64,000 nucleotides of DNA, from positions 33,030 to 97,029 of the forward strand of contig CAKTOO010000009.1 of NCBI GenBank assembly GCA_934590165.1, read 5' to 3'. The DNA is from an uncultured Dysosmobacter sp. Its GTDB lineage: Bacteria > Bacillota > Clostridia > Oscillospirales > Oscillospiraceae. Positions 16,121-25,427 of this stretch are shown here, in pieces (positions within the stretch are counted from its first letter, which is position 1; every line of letters starts with the position of its first letter). The notes beneath the pieces are model-generated. The model was not told where the DNA came from and did no database searches. It worked only from the letters and a program-made list of their open reading frames with translations. Position numbers and translations under genes: made by a program.

Positions 16121-17137
16121 TTAGCCGATCTTCACGATCTTGCCGGTCTTCCAAGCCTCGGTGGTGGCGTAGCCGATCACAGTGGACTTGGTGCCGTCGT
16201 ACACGGTGGTACCAGGCTGCTTGCCCTCCAGTGCGCAGTTGACGAACTCCTCCATCTCGGTGAGGTAGGACTCGGCGAACCGCTCGGGGAAGGAGCCCAC
16301 GCACTCGGTGCAGGCGCCGTTGACGTTGTAGACCATGGCCAGGTTTTTCTCAGGCACGGCGGAGATGCGGATGGTGCCCTCGGTGCCAACGACTTCGGTC
16401 TCCACGTGGTAGCCATAGGGAGCGGTGCGGCCCACGTGGACCGTGCCCATGGCGCCGTTTTCAAACTTGTACACGGCCACGCCGGTCTCGTCGTCGCCGG
16501 CTTCCTTGAATTCGGGATGCTTGAAGGTGGCGCCCATGGCATAGACCTCGGTGGCCTCGCAGCCCAGGAACCAGCGCATCAGGTCGATGTCGTGGATGGC
16601 CATGTCCAGGAAGATGCCGCCGGAGGTCTTGGCAAAGCGGATAGCACCGTCCACGAATGCCTCGGGGTCGATACCGGTGGCCTTCACCAGGTAGGGGGTG
16701 CCGATGGCGCCTTCCTCGATTTTCTGCTTGGCGTAGGCGTAAGACTTGTCATACCGGCGCATGAAGCCCAGCATAAAGGTCAGGTCGGGGTGGCGCTCCA
16801 CAGCGGCCTCAGCCTGCTTGCACTGGGCCACATCCACGCCCAGAGGCTTCTCGGAGAACACGTGCTTGCCGGCGTCCAGAGCTGCCTCGATCTGCCAGCA
16901 GTGCTCGGAGGAGGTGGTGACGATGACCACGGCGTCAATATCAGCCTTGGCCAGCATCTCCCGGTAATCGGTGTAGACATCAGTGACGCCCAGCTCCTGC
17001 TTGGCATATTCCAGCTCAGCGGGCACGATGGAGCAGGCGGCGGCCAGTTCAGCGTTGGGGATCTTGTAGGCGATGTTCTGGGCATGGACCTTGCCAAGGC
17101 GGCCCAGACCGACAACTCCAATGCGAAGCTTGTTCAT
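16121..17137 (-). CDS. iolG: Inositol 2-dehydrogenase-family oxidoreductase (first copy)
   Basis: A 338-residue Gfo/Idh/MocA oxidoreductase. The Rossmann start is 'IGVVGLGRLGKVHA', the catalytic lysine lies in 'FSEKPLG' (about residue 98), and 'GGIFLDMAIHDIDLMRW' (about residues 173-189) is the IolG-type second domain signature. Such enzymes oxidise myo-inositol or scyllo-inositol with NAD+. It is last in the minus-strand transporter cluster but may have its own promoter (TATAAT at 17236). A second paralogue lies at 25428; which one takes which isomer cannot be read from sequence. Confidence 0.88.
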   Translation of the reverse strand: MNKLRIGVVGLGRLGKVHAQNIAYKIPNAELAAACSIVPAELEYAKQELGVTDVYTDYREMLAKADIDAVVIVTTSSEHCWQIEAALDAGKHVFSEKPLGVDVAQCKQAEAAVERHPDLTFMLGFMRRYDKSYAYAKQKIEEGAIGTPYLVKATGIDPEAFVDGAIRFAKTSGGIFLDMAIHDIDLMRWFLGCEATEVYAMGATFKHPEFKEAGDDETGVAVYKFENGAMGTVHVGRTAPYGYHVETEVVGTEGTIRISAVPEKNLAMVYNVNGACTECVGSFPERFAESYLTEMEEFVNCALEGKQPGTTVYDGTKSTVIGYATTEAWKTGKIVKIG

Positions 17138-17235
17138 AAAATCATTCCTCCATATTGGGGCGGACCCCAGGTGTGCTTTGCCAGCGAGCCCCGCAAAGCT
17201 GGGGATGTGGGCGGCTTTATGCCCGTTCGCGTTGG

Positions 17236-17244
17236 ATTATAACA
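17236..17244 (-). promoter_or_regulatory. Possible extended -10 promoter of first iolG copy
   Basis: On the minus strand TGTTATAAT; no convincing -35. It would allow iolG expression independent of the transporter genes. Confidence 0.45.
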
Positions 17245-17283
17245 GACTGCCATGAAAAAGAAAAGGCCCGAAAATGTTTTTTA

Positions 17284-17321
17284 CAAATTGACATGGGGCG
17301 TTTCCGCCCCAAGTCAATTTA
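17284..17321. repeat. Long inverted repeat between ABC permease and iolG
   Basis: AAATTGAC.TGGGGCG and CGCCCCA.GTCAATTT pair over about 15 bp with one mismatch. There is no T-run on the minus strand, so it is more likely an mRNA-stabilising or processing hairpin than a simple terminator. Confidence 0.65.
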
Positions 17322-17343
17322 ATGGCAGGTATTATGTAGGAAA

Positions 17344-18324
17344 TTACTTTCCGGCAGCCAGGCGGCGGCGCTTGGCCTCCATCTGGGCACGGATGACATC
17401 CATCAGAACGGCCAGGATGATGACCAGGCCCAGGACGATGTTCTGGACAGCGGAATCGATGGACAGCAGGGTGAAGCCGTTGCGCAGAACGGAGATGATG
17501 AGGCAGCCCAGCATGGTGCCGAACATGGTACCCTTGCCGCCGGTGAAGGAGGCGCCGCCGATGATGCAGGCGGCAATGGCATCGGTATCATAAGGCTGGG
17601 TGGCGTTGGCGCCGTTGCAAATGCCGGAACGGCCCACGGAAACAATACCGGCCAGAGCGGCCATGATACCGGACATGGTGTAGCAGAAGGTCAGCACGTT
17701 GGCGGTGTTGATACCGGACAGGCGGGTGGCTTCCATGTTGCCGCCGGCGCAGTAGATGGAACGGCCCAGAGCGGTCTTGCTCAGGAAGATGTGCATGACC
17801 ACGTACAGCACGATGACCACGATGAAGCTGACGGGGAAGCCGCCGATAGTGGTCAGGCCCAGCCACTGAACGGAGGCGGGGAACGTATTGATCATCTGGC
17901 TGCCAGTGACCAGCAATGCAAGGCCCCACAGCACGTTCTTCATGCCCAGAGTGGACACGAAGGGATGAGGCAGGTGCAGACGGGTCAGCAGGGTGCCGTT
18001 GATGAAGCCCACCAGACCGCCGGCCAGAACGCCGATGATCATCAGCAGGATGCCGCTGGACATGCCGGCCTTGGACAGGGCACCCATCAAGCAGGCGCAG
18101 AACACGGCGTTGGCGCCCACGGACAGGTCAATACCTGCGGTGATCAGGCACAGCAGCATACCGACAGCCAGGAAGGCGTTGAAAGCCGTCTGCTTCAGGA
18201 TACCCATCAGGTTGGAGTAGCTGTAAAAATTCTTGTTGGAGATCGCCAGGAACAGGCACATGATTACCAGTGCCAGGATCGTGCCCAGCTGAAAGCCGGA
18301 GCCGCTTTTTTTCTTCTTAGTCAT
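17344..18324 (-). CDS. Sugar/inositol ABC transporter permease (RbsC type)
   Basis: A 326-residue polytopic permease of the ribose/galactose class (BPD_transp_2). Ten or so hydrophobic helices and the loop 'CIIGGASFTGGKGTMFGTMLG' (about residues 246-266) identify the family. It overlaps the ATPase gene by 8 bp. The neighbouring iol genes on both sides suggest myo-inositol as substrate; this is inference, as the family also carries ribose, xylose and autoinducer-2. Confidence 0.9.
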   Translation of the reverse strand: MTKKKKSGSGFQLGTILALVIMCLFLAISNKNFYSYSNLMGILKQTAFNAFLAVGMLLCLITAGIDLSVGANAVFCACLMGALSKAGMSSGILLMIIGVLAGGLVGFINGTLLTRLHLPHPFVSTLGMKNVLWGLALLVTGSQMINTFPASVQWLGLTTIGGFPVSFIVVIVLYVVMHIFLSKTALGRSIYCAGGNMEATRLSGINTANVLTFCYTMSGIMAALAGIVSVGRSGICNGANATQPYDTDAIAACIIGGASFTGGKGTMFGTMLGCLIISVLRNGFTLLSIDSAVQNIVLGLVIILAVLMDVIRAQMEAKRRRLAAGK

Positions 18325-19819
18325 CTAAAGTTCCTCCCCATGCCGCTTTCATGATGCCTTCCTGATTGAAATGCTTGCTGTCACGGTCAATAGTGGCCAT
18401 GACTCTGCCTCCGCGCATGACGACCACACGGTCGCTCATGCCCAGAATCTCCGGCATTTCCGAGGAGATCATGATGACGCATTTACCAGCCTTCACCAGG
18501 CTGTTCATAACATTGTAGACCTCGACCTTGGCGCCCACGTCGATACCGCGGGTCGGCTCGTCGAAAATGTAGATATCGGCGTCGGAGTTGATCCACTTGC
18601 CGATGACGACCTTCTGCTGGTTGCCGCCGGACAGCTGCCCGACAATCTCGTCGATGGAGGGCGTCTTGATCCGCAGGGACTCGATATGGCCCTGGCCGGT
18701 CTCCTCGATGCGCTTTTCATTGAGGAAGGGACCGTCACTGTGCTTTTTGAAGCTGGACATGATGAGGTTGGTGCGGATACTCTCGCCCAGCACCAGGCCG
18801 GAGCCCTTGCGGTCCTCTGTCAGCAGGGCGATGCCCGCCGCGATGGCCTGCTTGGGGCTTTTGATCTTGACCTCTTTGCCTTTGACGTAGATCTTGCCGC
18901 CGTCCAGGGGATCGGCGCCGAAGATGGCACGGACAGTCTCCGTCCGGCCGGCGCCCACCAGGCCGCTCATGCCCAGAATCTGGCCGCCGTAAGCCTCGAA
19001 GTTGACGCCGTGCAGCACGCCGCCGATCTCCAGATTCTCCGCCTTCAGCATACAATCGCCCTTGACACCGAACTCCTTGGGGAACTGGTTTTCCAGGGTG
19101 CGGCCCACCATGGAGGCGATCAGAGAATCGTTGGTCCAGTCCTTGATGTCGCGGGTCTCGATGTACTCACCGTCGCGGATGACGGTCACGCGGTCGCACA
19201 GCTCGAAGAGCTCCTCCAGCTTGTGGGAGACGAACAGGATGCCGATGCCCCGGGCCTTCAGCTCCCGGCAGGTCTTCATCAGCTGCTCGACCTCTTTTTC
19301 ACCCAGAGAGGAGGTGGGCTCGTCCATGATGATCATTTTGGCGTCAATCAAAACGGCCTTGGCAATCTCGATCATCTGCTGGACGCCCATGCCCAAAGTG
19401 CCTGCCGGCTTGCGGGGGTCCACATCCTGTCCCAGGGACTTCATGACCTCTTCAGCCTTCTTATGCATGGTGTCATAGTCCAGCAGGACGCCCTTTTTCA
19501 GCCACTTGTTGATAAAAATGTTATCAGTCACGCTCAGCAGCTTTTCGATGTTCAGCTCCTGATACACGCAGGCAATACCCGCCGCCGCGGACTCATTGGG
19601 GTTTTTGAAGACCCGCTTTTCACCGTTGACATAGATTTCGCCCTCGTCGGCCATATGAACGCCGGTGAGGACCTTGATCAGTGTGGACTTGCCTGCGCCG
19701 TTTTCACCGATCAGGCCATGGATCTCTCCCGGCTTAACGGCAAGCTGCATGTTGTGCAATGCAACTACGCCCGGAAATCGCTTCGTTATGTTTTTCAGCT
19801 CAACTACGTATTCGCTCAC
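18317..19819 (-). CDS. Sugar/inositol ABC transporter ATP-binding protein (RbsA/MglA type)
   Basis: A 500-residue tandem ATPase. The first half has Walker A 'GENGAGKST' (about residues 37-45) and Walker B 'MIIMDEPTSSL'. The second half has the degenerate P-loop 'SGLVGAGRTE' and the signature 'LSGGNQQKVVIGKW', typical of the double-domain sugar importers. It lies between the binding-protein and permease genes. The 200-bp gap upstream carries several hairpins, which may set its level below that of the binding protein. Confidence 0.93.
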   Translation of the reverse strand: MSEYVVELKNITKRFPGVVALHNMQLAVKPGEIHGLIGENGAGKSTLIKVLTGVHMADEGEIYVNGEKRVFKNPNESAAAGIACVYQELNIEKLLSVTDNIFINKWLKKGVLLDYDTMHKKAEEVMKSLGQDVDPRKPAGTLGMGVQQMIEIAKAVLIDAKMIIMDEPTSSLGEKEVEQLMKTCRELKARGIGILFVSHKLEELFELCDRVTVIRDGEYIETRDIKDWTNDSLIASMVGRTLENQFPKEFGVKGDCMLKAENLEIGGVLHGVNFEAYGGQILGMSGLVGAGRTETVRAIFGADPLDGGKIYVKGKEVKIKSPKQAIAAGIALLTEDRKGSGLVLGESIRTNLIMSSFKKHSDGPFLNEKRIEETGQGHIESLRIKTPSIDEIVGQLSGGNQQKVVIGKWINSDADIYIFDEPTRGIDVGAKVEVYNVMNSLVKAGKCVIMISSEMPEILGMSDRVVVMRGGRVMATIDRDSKHFNQEGIMKAAWGGTLDD

Positions 19820-19849
19820 CTGAATATCACCTCAATTTCTCCCGATTGA

Positions 19850-19992
19850 AGGGACGCGCGGTAAAACGCGCGGTAGAAGCCCGCCGCGGTGCGGGCTGAC
19901 GGTCAAAGGCGGACATCGGTCCGCCGCAGGTTGGAAAAGGGATAATGGAAAGGTGGCCCCGCCCTAGTTCCACCGGGGCGGGGCTCACTTTT
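19850..19992 (-). repeat. Cluster of four GC-rich hairpins between binding-protein and ATPase genes
   Basis: Four successive inverted repeats are visible: GCGCGGTAAAACGCGC, GCCCGCcgcgGTGCGGGC, GGCGGACatcgGTCCGCC, and GCCCCGCCC / GGGCGGGGC near 19955-19985. None is followed by a T-run on the minus strand. Such intercistronic hairpins commonly protect the abundant binding-protein mRNA from 3' decay. Confidence 0.6.
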
Positions 19993-20022
19993 ACTTCAAA
20001 TCAGATGCGGTGCCCTTTCAGA

Positions 20023-21033
20023 TCAGGCCAGGTAGCCCTGCAGCTCATCCAGACGGGCCTGGGCGGTGTCGGGATCGACGATGGAAGCACCGGCGTCGAT
20101 GAAGGTGTCCAGGGTCTCGCCCTGCAGAGCGCGGACCACAGCGTCAACGGACTCATAGCCCATGCTGTAACCCTGCTGGCAGACAGACATGGTCTCTTCG
20201 CCGGCCAGGATGGACTTGCAGGCGGACTGGATGCCGTCGAAGCCCAGGAACACGGTGTTCTCATAAGCGGCGTTGCCGGCAGCGGCACGGGCAGCGGCCA
20301 TGGCCATATCGTCGTTGTTGGCGCAGATGACGGCGATGCCCTCGGGATGGTTCTGCATGATAGCCTCCATGCAGGTGACGGCCTGGTCAGCCACAGCGTT
20401 GGCGTACTGGACCTCGTCATACAGGAAGGTGCCGCCAGCGGCCTCGATGCCGGCAGCGTAGCCCTTCATACGGGCCTCGTTGGTGGAGTCGCCCTGAACG
20501 CCGGCGATCTCAATGCACTTGATCTCTTCCCAGCCGCGCTCCTTGGCCAGGTTGGCAGCAGCCTCGCCGCCCAGCTTGCCAGCGGCCTCGTTGCCGGTAC
20601 CGACGAAGGACAGGACCTCGGGGGCCTCAATGTTGGTGTCAACGGCGACGATAGGCTTGGTCTGGCCCTTGATCATGTTGGCCACCATGTCGGCCTGCAG
20701 GGGAGCGATGACATAACCGTCGATATCGGCATTGTTCATGTCGGTCTCAATCATGTTCTGCTGCTCGTCATAAGCGGTTTCGGAGGTAGCGCCCTTCACC
20801 TCAACGTGAACATTGGGATGATCCTTCTCATAGGCCTCGGCGCCGGCGACCACATAGCCCCAGTACTCGGAAGAGGTGGTTTTCAGAATAACGGAGATGT
20901 TGTACTCCTGCTCACCGCTCTGCTCGGCGGGGGGAGTCTCAGCGGGGGCGGAAGCCTCTTCCTTCTTGCTGCCACAAGCCATCAGAGACAGGGCCATGAC
21001 AAGAGCCATAGTCAGCGCAAAAAACTTTTTCAT
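20023..21033 (-). CDS. Periplasmic-type sugar/inositol-binding lipoprotein
   Basis: A 336-residue substrate-binding protein of the RbsB/peripla_BP_4 type. A lipoprotein signal with lipobox 'LMACG' ends near residue 20, followed by a Ser/Pro/Glu linker. The mature part opens 'ISVILKTTSSEYWGYVVAGAE', as in ribose and inositol binders. The ATG at 21033 has AAGGAG about ten bases upstream; the longer frame is discarded because the signal peptide starts here. It is first in the minus-strand operon, and the substrate is probably inositol from context. Confidence 0.92.
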   Translation of the reverse strand: MKKFFALTMALVMALSLMACGSKKEEASAPAETPPAEQSGEQEYNISVILKTTSSEYWGYVVAGAEAYEKDHPNVHVEVKGATSETAYDEQQNMIETDMNNADIDGYVIAPLQADMVANMIKGQTKPIVAVDTNIEAPEVLSFVGTGNEAAGKLGGEAAANLAKERGWEEIKCIEIAGVQGDSTNEARMKGYAAGIEAAGGTFLYDEVQYANAVADQAVTCMEAIMQNHPEGIAVICANNDDMAMAAARAAAGNAAYENTVFLGFDGIQSACKSILAGEETMSVCQQGYSMGYESVDAVVRALQGETLDTFIDAGASIVDPDTAQARLDELQGYLA

Positions 21034-21116
21034 GTACTTCTTTTCTCCTTTTTGATTAAATTCCGGGAATCTCTTCCGCAAAAAGCTGTGGAATGATTCT
21101 CGGTAAATCTGTAAAG

Positions 21117-21146
21117 ATTTTACCACCAAAATAAAAATCAAGTCAA
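21117..21146 (-). promoter_or_regulatory. Promoter of sugar-binding protein operon
   Basis: On the minus strand TTGACT, 18 bases, TAAAAT, with a TG one base before the -10. It sits immediately downstream of the GCACAA repeats. Confidence 0.7.
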
Positions 21147-21150
21147 TAGC

Positions 21151-21212
21151 CCGCACAATTTCCGCACAATTTATGTGTAGTATAGCAGAAATAACTTGTG
21201 CATTTTTGTGCG
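21151..21212. promoter_or_regulatory. Candidate operator cluster of the divergent inositol locus
   Basis: A perfect 11-bp tandem repeat CCGCACAATTT occupies 21151-21172. Two reversed TTGTGC copies lie at 21196-21201 and 21206-21211. The GCACAA cores are spaced one DNA turn apart (11 and 10 bp), and the two pairs face each other across 27 bp. This geometry suggests a multimeric regulator controlling both directions. Confidence 0.6.
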
Positions 21213-21611
21213 TACAGACAAAAATGGCAGGAAATTTTTAAAATCCAGGTTAAAAGTAAGTAAAAATTTTGCGCAAAAAAAGGGAAAAACCGTGCGGGGA
21301 AACAGATGTCCGCGACAGACGGAGACATCACACGGATTTACCTCCAAAATCATGAAAAATTTGAAACTGTCATATCTGCAAAAAATTTGGGAGGACCTTT
21401 GGCTAAATCGGAAAAAATCGCGGCGGACCCTGAAAAAGCATTGCATTTTTCAGGCAAGGATGATACTTTCTTTAATAGCGAAAACGCTTACGTCTCCCGT
21501 TTTGTATGTACTTCTGTGAACGGACACAGAAAGACGGGGCGATGCGTGCCGGCCTTTCACAAAGGCCGGGAAGACCCAATCCATATATTATATTTGAGGA
21601 GGACGTTTCCT
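21213..21611. other. Non-coding leader region of iolE
   Basis: No gene is supported here. It contains CCTGAAAAA / TTTTTCAGG (21429-21454), a possible operator, and a hairpin CCGGCCTTT / AAAGGCCGG at about 21549-21570 that lies roughly 40 bases before the iolE start and has no T-run. The promoter of the plus-strand operon is not clear; TTGCAT at 21441 with a weak -10 is one possibility. Confidence 0.5.
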
Positions 21612-22514
21612 ATGTTCGATCAGAACCACGTATTCCTTGGTATCGCGCCCATCGGCTGGTGCAACGACGATATGCCCGAGCTGGGTGCCGAGAACACCTT
21701 CCAGCAGATCGTCAGCGAGATGGCCCTGGCGGGCTTTACCGGCTGCGAGATCGGCAACAAGTATCCCACCGACCCCGCTGAACTGAAGAAGGCCCTGGAC
21801 CTGCGGGGCATGCGCATTGCCAGCCGCTGGTATTCTTCCTTCATCCTGACCCGCCCCATGGAGGAGGAGATCGCCGACTTCACCGCAAACCTCGACTTCC
21901 TGGAGGCTGTGGGCGCCAATCACATCAATGTCAGCGAGCAGAGCTATTCCATCCAGGGCAAGGTGGATGTGCCCATCCTCACCGGCGGTCACAAGCATGT
22001 CATGAACGACGAGGAGTGGGACCGCTTCTGCGCCGGCCTGAACACCCTGGGCAAGATCGCCGCTGACCGCGGTTTCAAGCTGTGCTTCCATCACCACATG
22101 GGCACGGTGGTCCAGACCAGCGAGGAGACGGACCGCATGATGAGCAATACCGATCCCCGGTATGTGTTCCTGTGCTATGATACCGGCCACTTCACCTTCG
22201 CCGGCGAGGACCCCCTGACCATGCTGAAGAAGTATGTGGACCGCGTGGGCCACGTCCATCTGAAGGACATGCGCCTGCCCGTGGTGGAGGAGGCCCGCAA
22301 GAACAACTGGAGCTTCCTGCAATCCGTCCGCAACGGCGCGTTCACCGTGCCCGGCGACGGCAACGTGGACTTTGACCCTGTGTTCAAGGTGCTGGCCGAC
22401 GCCGGCTACCAGGGCTGGCTGCTGGTGGAGGCCGAGCAGGACCCCGCCAAGGCCAATCCTCTGGAGTACGCCATGAAGGGCCGCAAGTACATCGCGGAGC
22501 ACACCGGTCTGTAA
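21612..22514 (+). CDS. iolE: myo-Inosose-2 dehydratase IolE
   Basis: A 300-residue xylose-isomerase-like TIM barrel. 'LGIAPIGWCNDDMPELG' at the N terminus and 'ENTFQQIVSEMALAGFTGCEIGNKYP' are the IolE hallmarks. Metal-ligand regions 'FHHHMGT' and 'CYDTGH' follow. It dehydrates scyllo-inosose to 3D-trihydroxycyclohexane-dione. GAGGAGG precedes the ATG at 21612; the longer frame reads into the leader hairpins. It is first in iolE-iolB-iolD-iolG. Confidence 0.95.
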   Translation: MFDQNHVFLGIAPIGWCNDDMPELGAENTFQQIVSEMALAGFTGCEIGNKYPTDPAELKKALDLRGMRIASRWYSSFILTRPMEEEIADFTANLDFLEAVGANHINVSEQSYSIQGKVDVPILTGGHKHVMNDEEWDRFCAGLNTLGKIAADRGFKLCFHHHMGTVVQTSEETDRMMSNTDPRYVFLCYDTGHFTFAGEDPLTMLKKYVDRVGHVHLKDMRLPVVEEARKNNWSFLQSVRNGAFTVPGDGNVDFDPVFKVLADAGYQGWLLVEAEQDPAKANPLEYAMKGRKYIAEHTGL

Positions 22515-22581
22515 GATGCCGGGAGGGAGCATGACTTCCTCTTTGCATATGCTTACATTATAAGTTTGGAGATGATACCCG

Positions 22582-23382
22582 ATGACTTATTTTAATAAGA
22601 ATGACCAGCTGAAGAACGGATATAACGCCTATATCGACACCGCCGTGGACGATATGGGCACCCAGATGGACGTGGGCCTCCTGCTGATGGAGCCCGGTGA
22701 CACCTTCACCTTCGACGAGGCGGAAAAGGAAGTCGCCGTCCTGCTGTTCTCCGGCAGCGTGACGTATGAGTGGGCCGGCAAGACCTGCGAGGCGGAGCGT
22801 CCCGACTGCTTCCACCACGAGGCGTTCTGCCTGCTGGCTGGCTGCGGCACCAAGATCACCCTGACCGCTCACGCCCACAGTGAGCTGTACATCCAGAAGA
22901 CCGTCAACAAAGTCCCCTTCAAGGCTGTCATGTACACGCCGGAGACCGTCCAGACCCAGCACGCCGGCTGCCATGGTGAGCTGCTGGGCTGCATGGAGCG
23001 GGAGATCAAGACCTTCTTCGACCACGACAACGCACCTTTCTCCAACATGGTCCTGGGCGAGGTTTTGAACCACCCCGGCAAGTGGTCTTCCTATCCTCCT
23101 CATCACCATCCCCAGCCCGAGGTGTATTTCTACCGCTTTGACTATCCCCAGGGCTTCGGCGCCGGCTTCGCCAACGGTGAGATCTACAAGACCGGCCACA
23201 ACGGCCTGGCCGTTATCAACCACGGCTTCCACTCCCAGACCGCCGCGCCCGGCTACGCCATGTGCTACGCCTGGGGCATCCGGCACCTGGAGGGCGATCC
23301 CTGGCTGAAGACCCGCATCGACGATGAGGAGCACGAGTGGCTGTGGAAGCCCGACGCCAATGAGCACATCTATCAGGGTTGA
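22582..23382 (+). CDS. iolB: 5-Deoxy-glucuronate isomerase IolB
   Basis: A 266-residue double-cupin protein. The metal-binding segment 'SYPPHHHPQPEVYFYRF' (about residues 172-188) and 'HGFHSQTAAPGYAMCYAWGIRH' are typical of IolB, which turns 5-deoxy-D-glucuronate into 2-deoxy-5-keto-D-gluconate. It lies 67 bp after iolE and 25 bp before iolD with TTTGGAG upstream of its ATG, so it is part of the same transcript. Confidence 0.95.
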   Translation: MTYFNKNDQLKNGYNAYIDTAVDDMGTQMDVGLLLMEPGDTFTFDEAEKEVAVLLFSGSVTYEWAGKTCEAERPDCFHHEAFCLLAGCGTKITLTAHAHSELYIQKTVNKVPFKAVMYTPETVQTQHAGCHGELLGCMEREIKTFFDHDNAPFSNMVLGEVLNHPGKWSSYPPHHHPQPEVYFYRFDYPQGFGAGFANGEIYKTGHNGLAVINHGFHSQTAAPGYAMCYAWGIRHLEGDPWLKTRIDDEEHEWLWKPDANEHIYQG

Positions 23383-23407
23383 TGAAATTTAGGAGGTAAC
23401 GACCAAC

Positions 23408-25336
23408 ATGAAAACCGTTCGTTTGACCATGGCCCAGGCCCTGGTCCGTTTCCTGGAAAATCAGTTCATCGAGGTGGACGGCGTGCAGAATCGCTTTGTC
23501 CGCGGCGTGTTTATCATTCCTGGCCACGGCAACGTGGTGGGCTTTGGCCAGGCGCTGACCCAGGAGGCCAAGCACCTGGAGGTCTGGCACGGCCAGAACG
23601 AGCAGGGCATGGCCCAGGCCGCCGTGGCCTTTGCCAAGCAGATGAAGCGCAAGCAGATCTGCGTGGCCACGTCCTCCGTGGGTCCCGGCGCCGCCAATAT
23701 GGTCACCGCCTGCGGCACCGCCACCGCCAACAACATCCCCCTGCTGGTGCTGCCCGGCGATGTGTATGCCTGCCGCCAGCCCGACCCCGTGCTGCAGCAG
23801 GTGGAGCAGCCCCACAACCTGTCCATTTCCACCAATGACGCCTTCAAGGCCGTCTGCCGTTACTGGGACCGCATCGTTCGTCCCGAGCAGCTGATGAGCG
23901 CCATGATCTCCGCCTTCCGGGTGCTGACCGACCCCGCCAACACCGGCGCTGTCTGCATTGCCATGCCCCAGGACGTGGAAGGCGAGGCCTATGACTATCC
24001 CGAGAGCTTCTTCAAAAAGCGCGTGTGGCGCCTGGAGCGCCGCCCCGCCACCGAGGCCGCTCTGAACGACGCCGCCGAGGCCATCAAGAAGGCCAAGCGT
24101 CCCATGCTGATCTGCGGCGGCGGTGTCCGCTACTCCGAAGCCCACGCCGAGTTCCGTGCCTTCGCCGAGGCCACCGGCATTCCCTTTGCCGAGACCCAGG
24201 CGGGCAAGAGCGCCATTGAATGGACCCATCCTCTGAACCTGGGCGGCGTCGGCGTCACCGGCTGCTCCGCTGGCAACGACATCGCCAAGAAGGCGGATCT
24301 GGTCATCGGCGTCGGCACCCGCTACACCGATTTCACCACCGCCTCCAAGTGGCTGTTCAAGGATACCTGCAAGTTTGTCAACATCAATGTCTCCGAGTTC
24401 CAGGCCCTGAAGATGGAGGCCATCCCTGTGGTGGCCGACGCCAAGGACGCCCTGCCCCGTCTGCTTGCCAAGCTGGACGGCTACAAGGCTCCTTACACCA
24501 CGGAGGTTGCCGCCGCCAAGGAGAAGTGGCTCAAGGAGTTGGAGCGTCTGGACAACATCGTCTTCGAGGACAAGAAGTCCTGGAAGCCCATCATCAACGA
24601 CGCCAACGCCGACTCTGCCAAGCGCTTTGCCAAGGACCTGAACGCCGGTCTGTGCCAGACCACCGTTCTGGGTGCCATCAACGCCATGATGGCTGATGAT
24701 GACGTGGCCATCGGCGCCGCTGGCTCCCTGCCCGGCGATATGCAGCGTGTGTGGCGTCCCCGTGCCCAGGATACCTACAATATGGAGTACGGCTACTCCA
24801 CCATGGGTTACGAGGTTGCCGGCGCCCTGGGCGTGAAGCTGGCCATCGGCGACAAGCGGGAGGTCTATGCCTTCTGCGGCGACGGCAGCTTCAACATGCT
24901 CCACGGCGAGCTGGTGACCGCTGTTATGGAGCACAAGAAGATCAATATCTGCCTGTTTGACAACGCCTCCTTCGGCTGCATCAACAACCTGCAGGTGGGC
25001 CACGGCAACAAGACCCTGTGCACCGAGCTGCGTTACCGCAACAAGGATGGCCTGTTCGGCGACTTCCTGAACATCGACTACGCCAAGGTGGCGGAGGGCT
25101 ATGGCTGCAAGTCCTACTCCATCCGCACCATGGAGGAGCTGGTGGCTGCCTTCGAGGACGCCAAGAAGGTCAAGAACCAGCCTGTCCTGTTTGACATCAA
25201 GGTCCTGCCCAAGACCATGACCGACGGTTATGGCTCCTGGTGGCGCGTGGGTGACACCGAGGTGTCCGAGCGCCAGGAGAACCTGGACGCCTATGCTTCT
25301 CACCTGGAGCATGTGAAGGACGCCCGCAAGTATTGA
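23408..25336 (+). CDS. iolD: 3D-(3,5/4)-trihydroxycyclohexane-1,2-dione hydrolase IolD
   Basis: A 642-residue thiamine-diphosphate enzyme of the acetolactate-synthase fold. The N-terminal ThDP domain contains 'HGQNEQGMAQAAVAFAK' with the activating Glu, and the C-terminal domain has the cofactor motif starting 'CGDGSFNMLHGE' (about residues 490-501). It opens the C6 ring to 5-deoxyglucuronate. AGGAGGT lies before the ATG. Full family length. Confidence 0.96.
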   Translation: MKTVRLTMAQALVRFLENQFIEVDGVQNRFVRGVFIIPGHGNVVGFGQALTQEAKHLEVWHGQNEQGMAQAAVAFAKQMKRKQICVATSSVGPGAANMVTACGTATANNIPLLVLPGDVYACRQPDPVLQQVEQPHNLSISTNDAFKAVCRYWDRIVRPEQLMSAMISAFRVLTDPANTGAVCIAMPQDVEGEAYDYPESFFKKRVWRLERRPATEAALNDAAEAIKKAKRPMLICGGGVRYSEAHAEFRAFAEATGIPFAETQAGKSAIEWTHPLNLGGVGVTGCSAGNDIAKKADLVIGVGTRYTDFTTASKWLFKDTCKFVNINVSEFQALKMEAIPVVADAKDALPRLLAKLDGYKAPYTTEVAAAKEKWLKELERLDNIVFEDKKSWKPIINDANADSAKRFAKDLNAGLCQTTVLGAINAMMADDDVAIGAAGSLPGDMQRVWRPRAQDTYNMEYGYSTMGYEVAGALGVKLAIGDKREVYAFCGDGSFNMLHGELVTAVMEHKKINICLFDNASFGCINNLQVGHGNKTLCTELRYRNKDGLFGDFLNIDYAKVAEGYGCKSYSIRTMEELVAAFEDAKKVKNQPVLFDIKVLPKTMTDGYGSWWRVGDTEVSERQENLDAYASHLEHVKDARKY

Positions 25337-25427
25337 TCGCTTTTGCTCCGGGCGGGAGTTGCCCGCCCGGAGCAAGTGAAATGTATGACCTACCATTTTA
25401 TTATAAAAGAAAAGGAAGGTAATTAAC

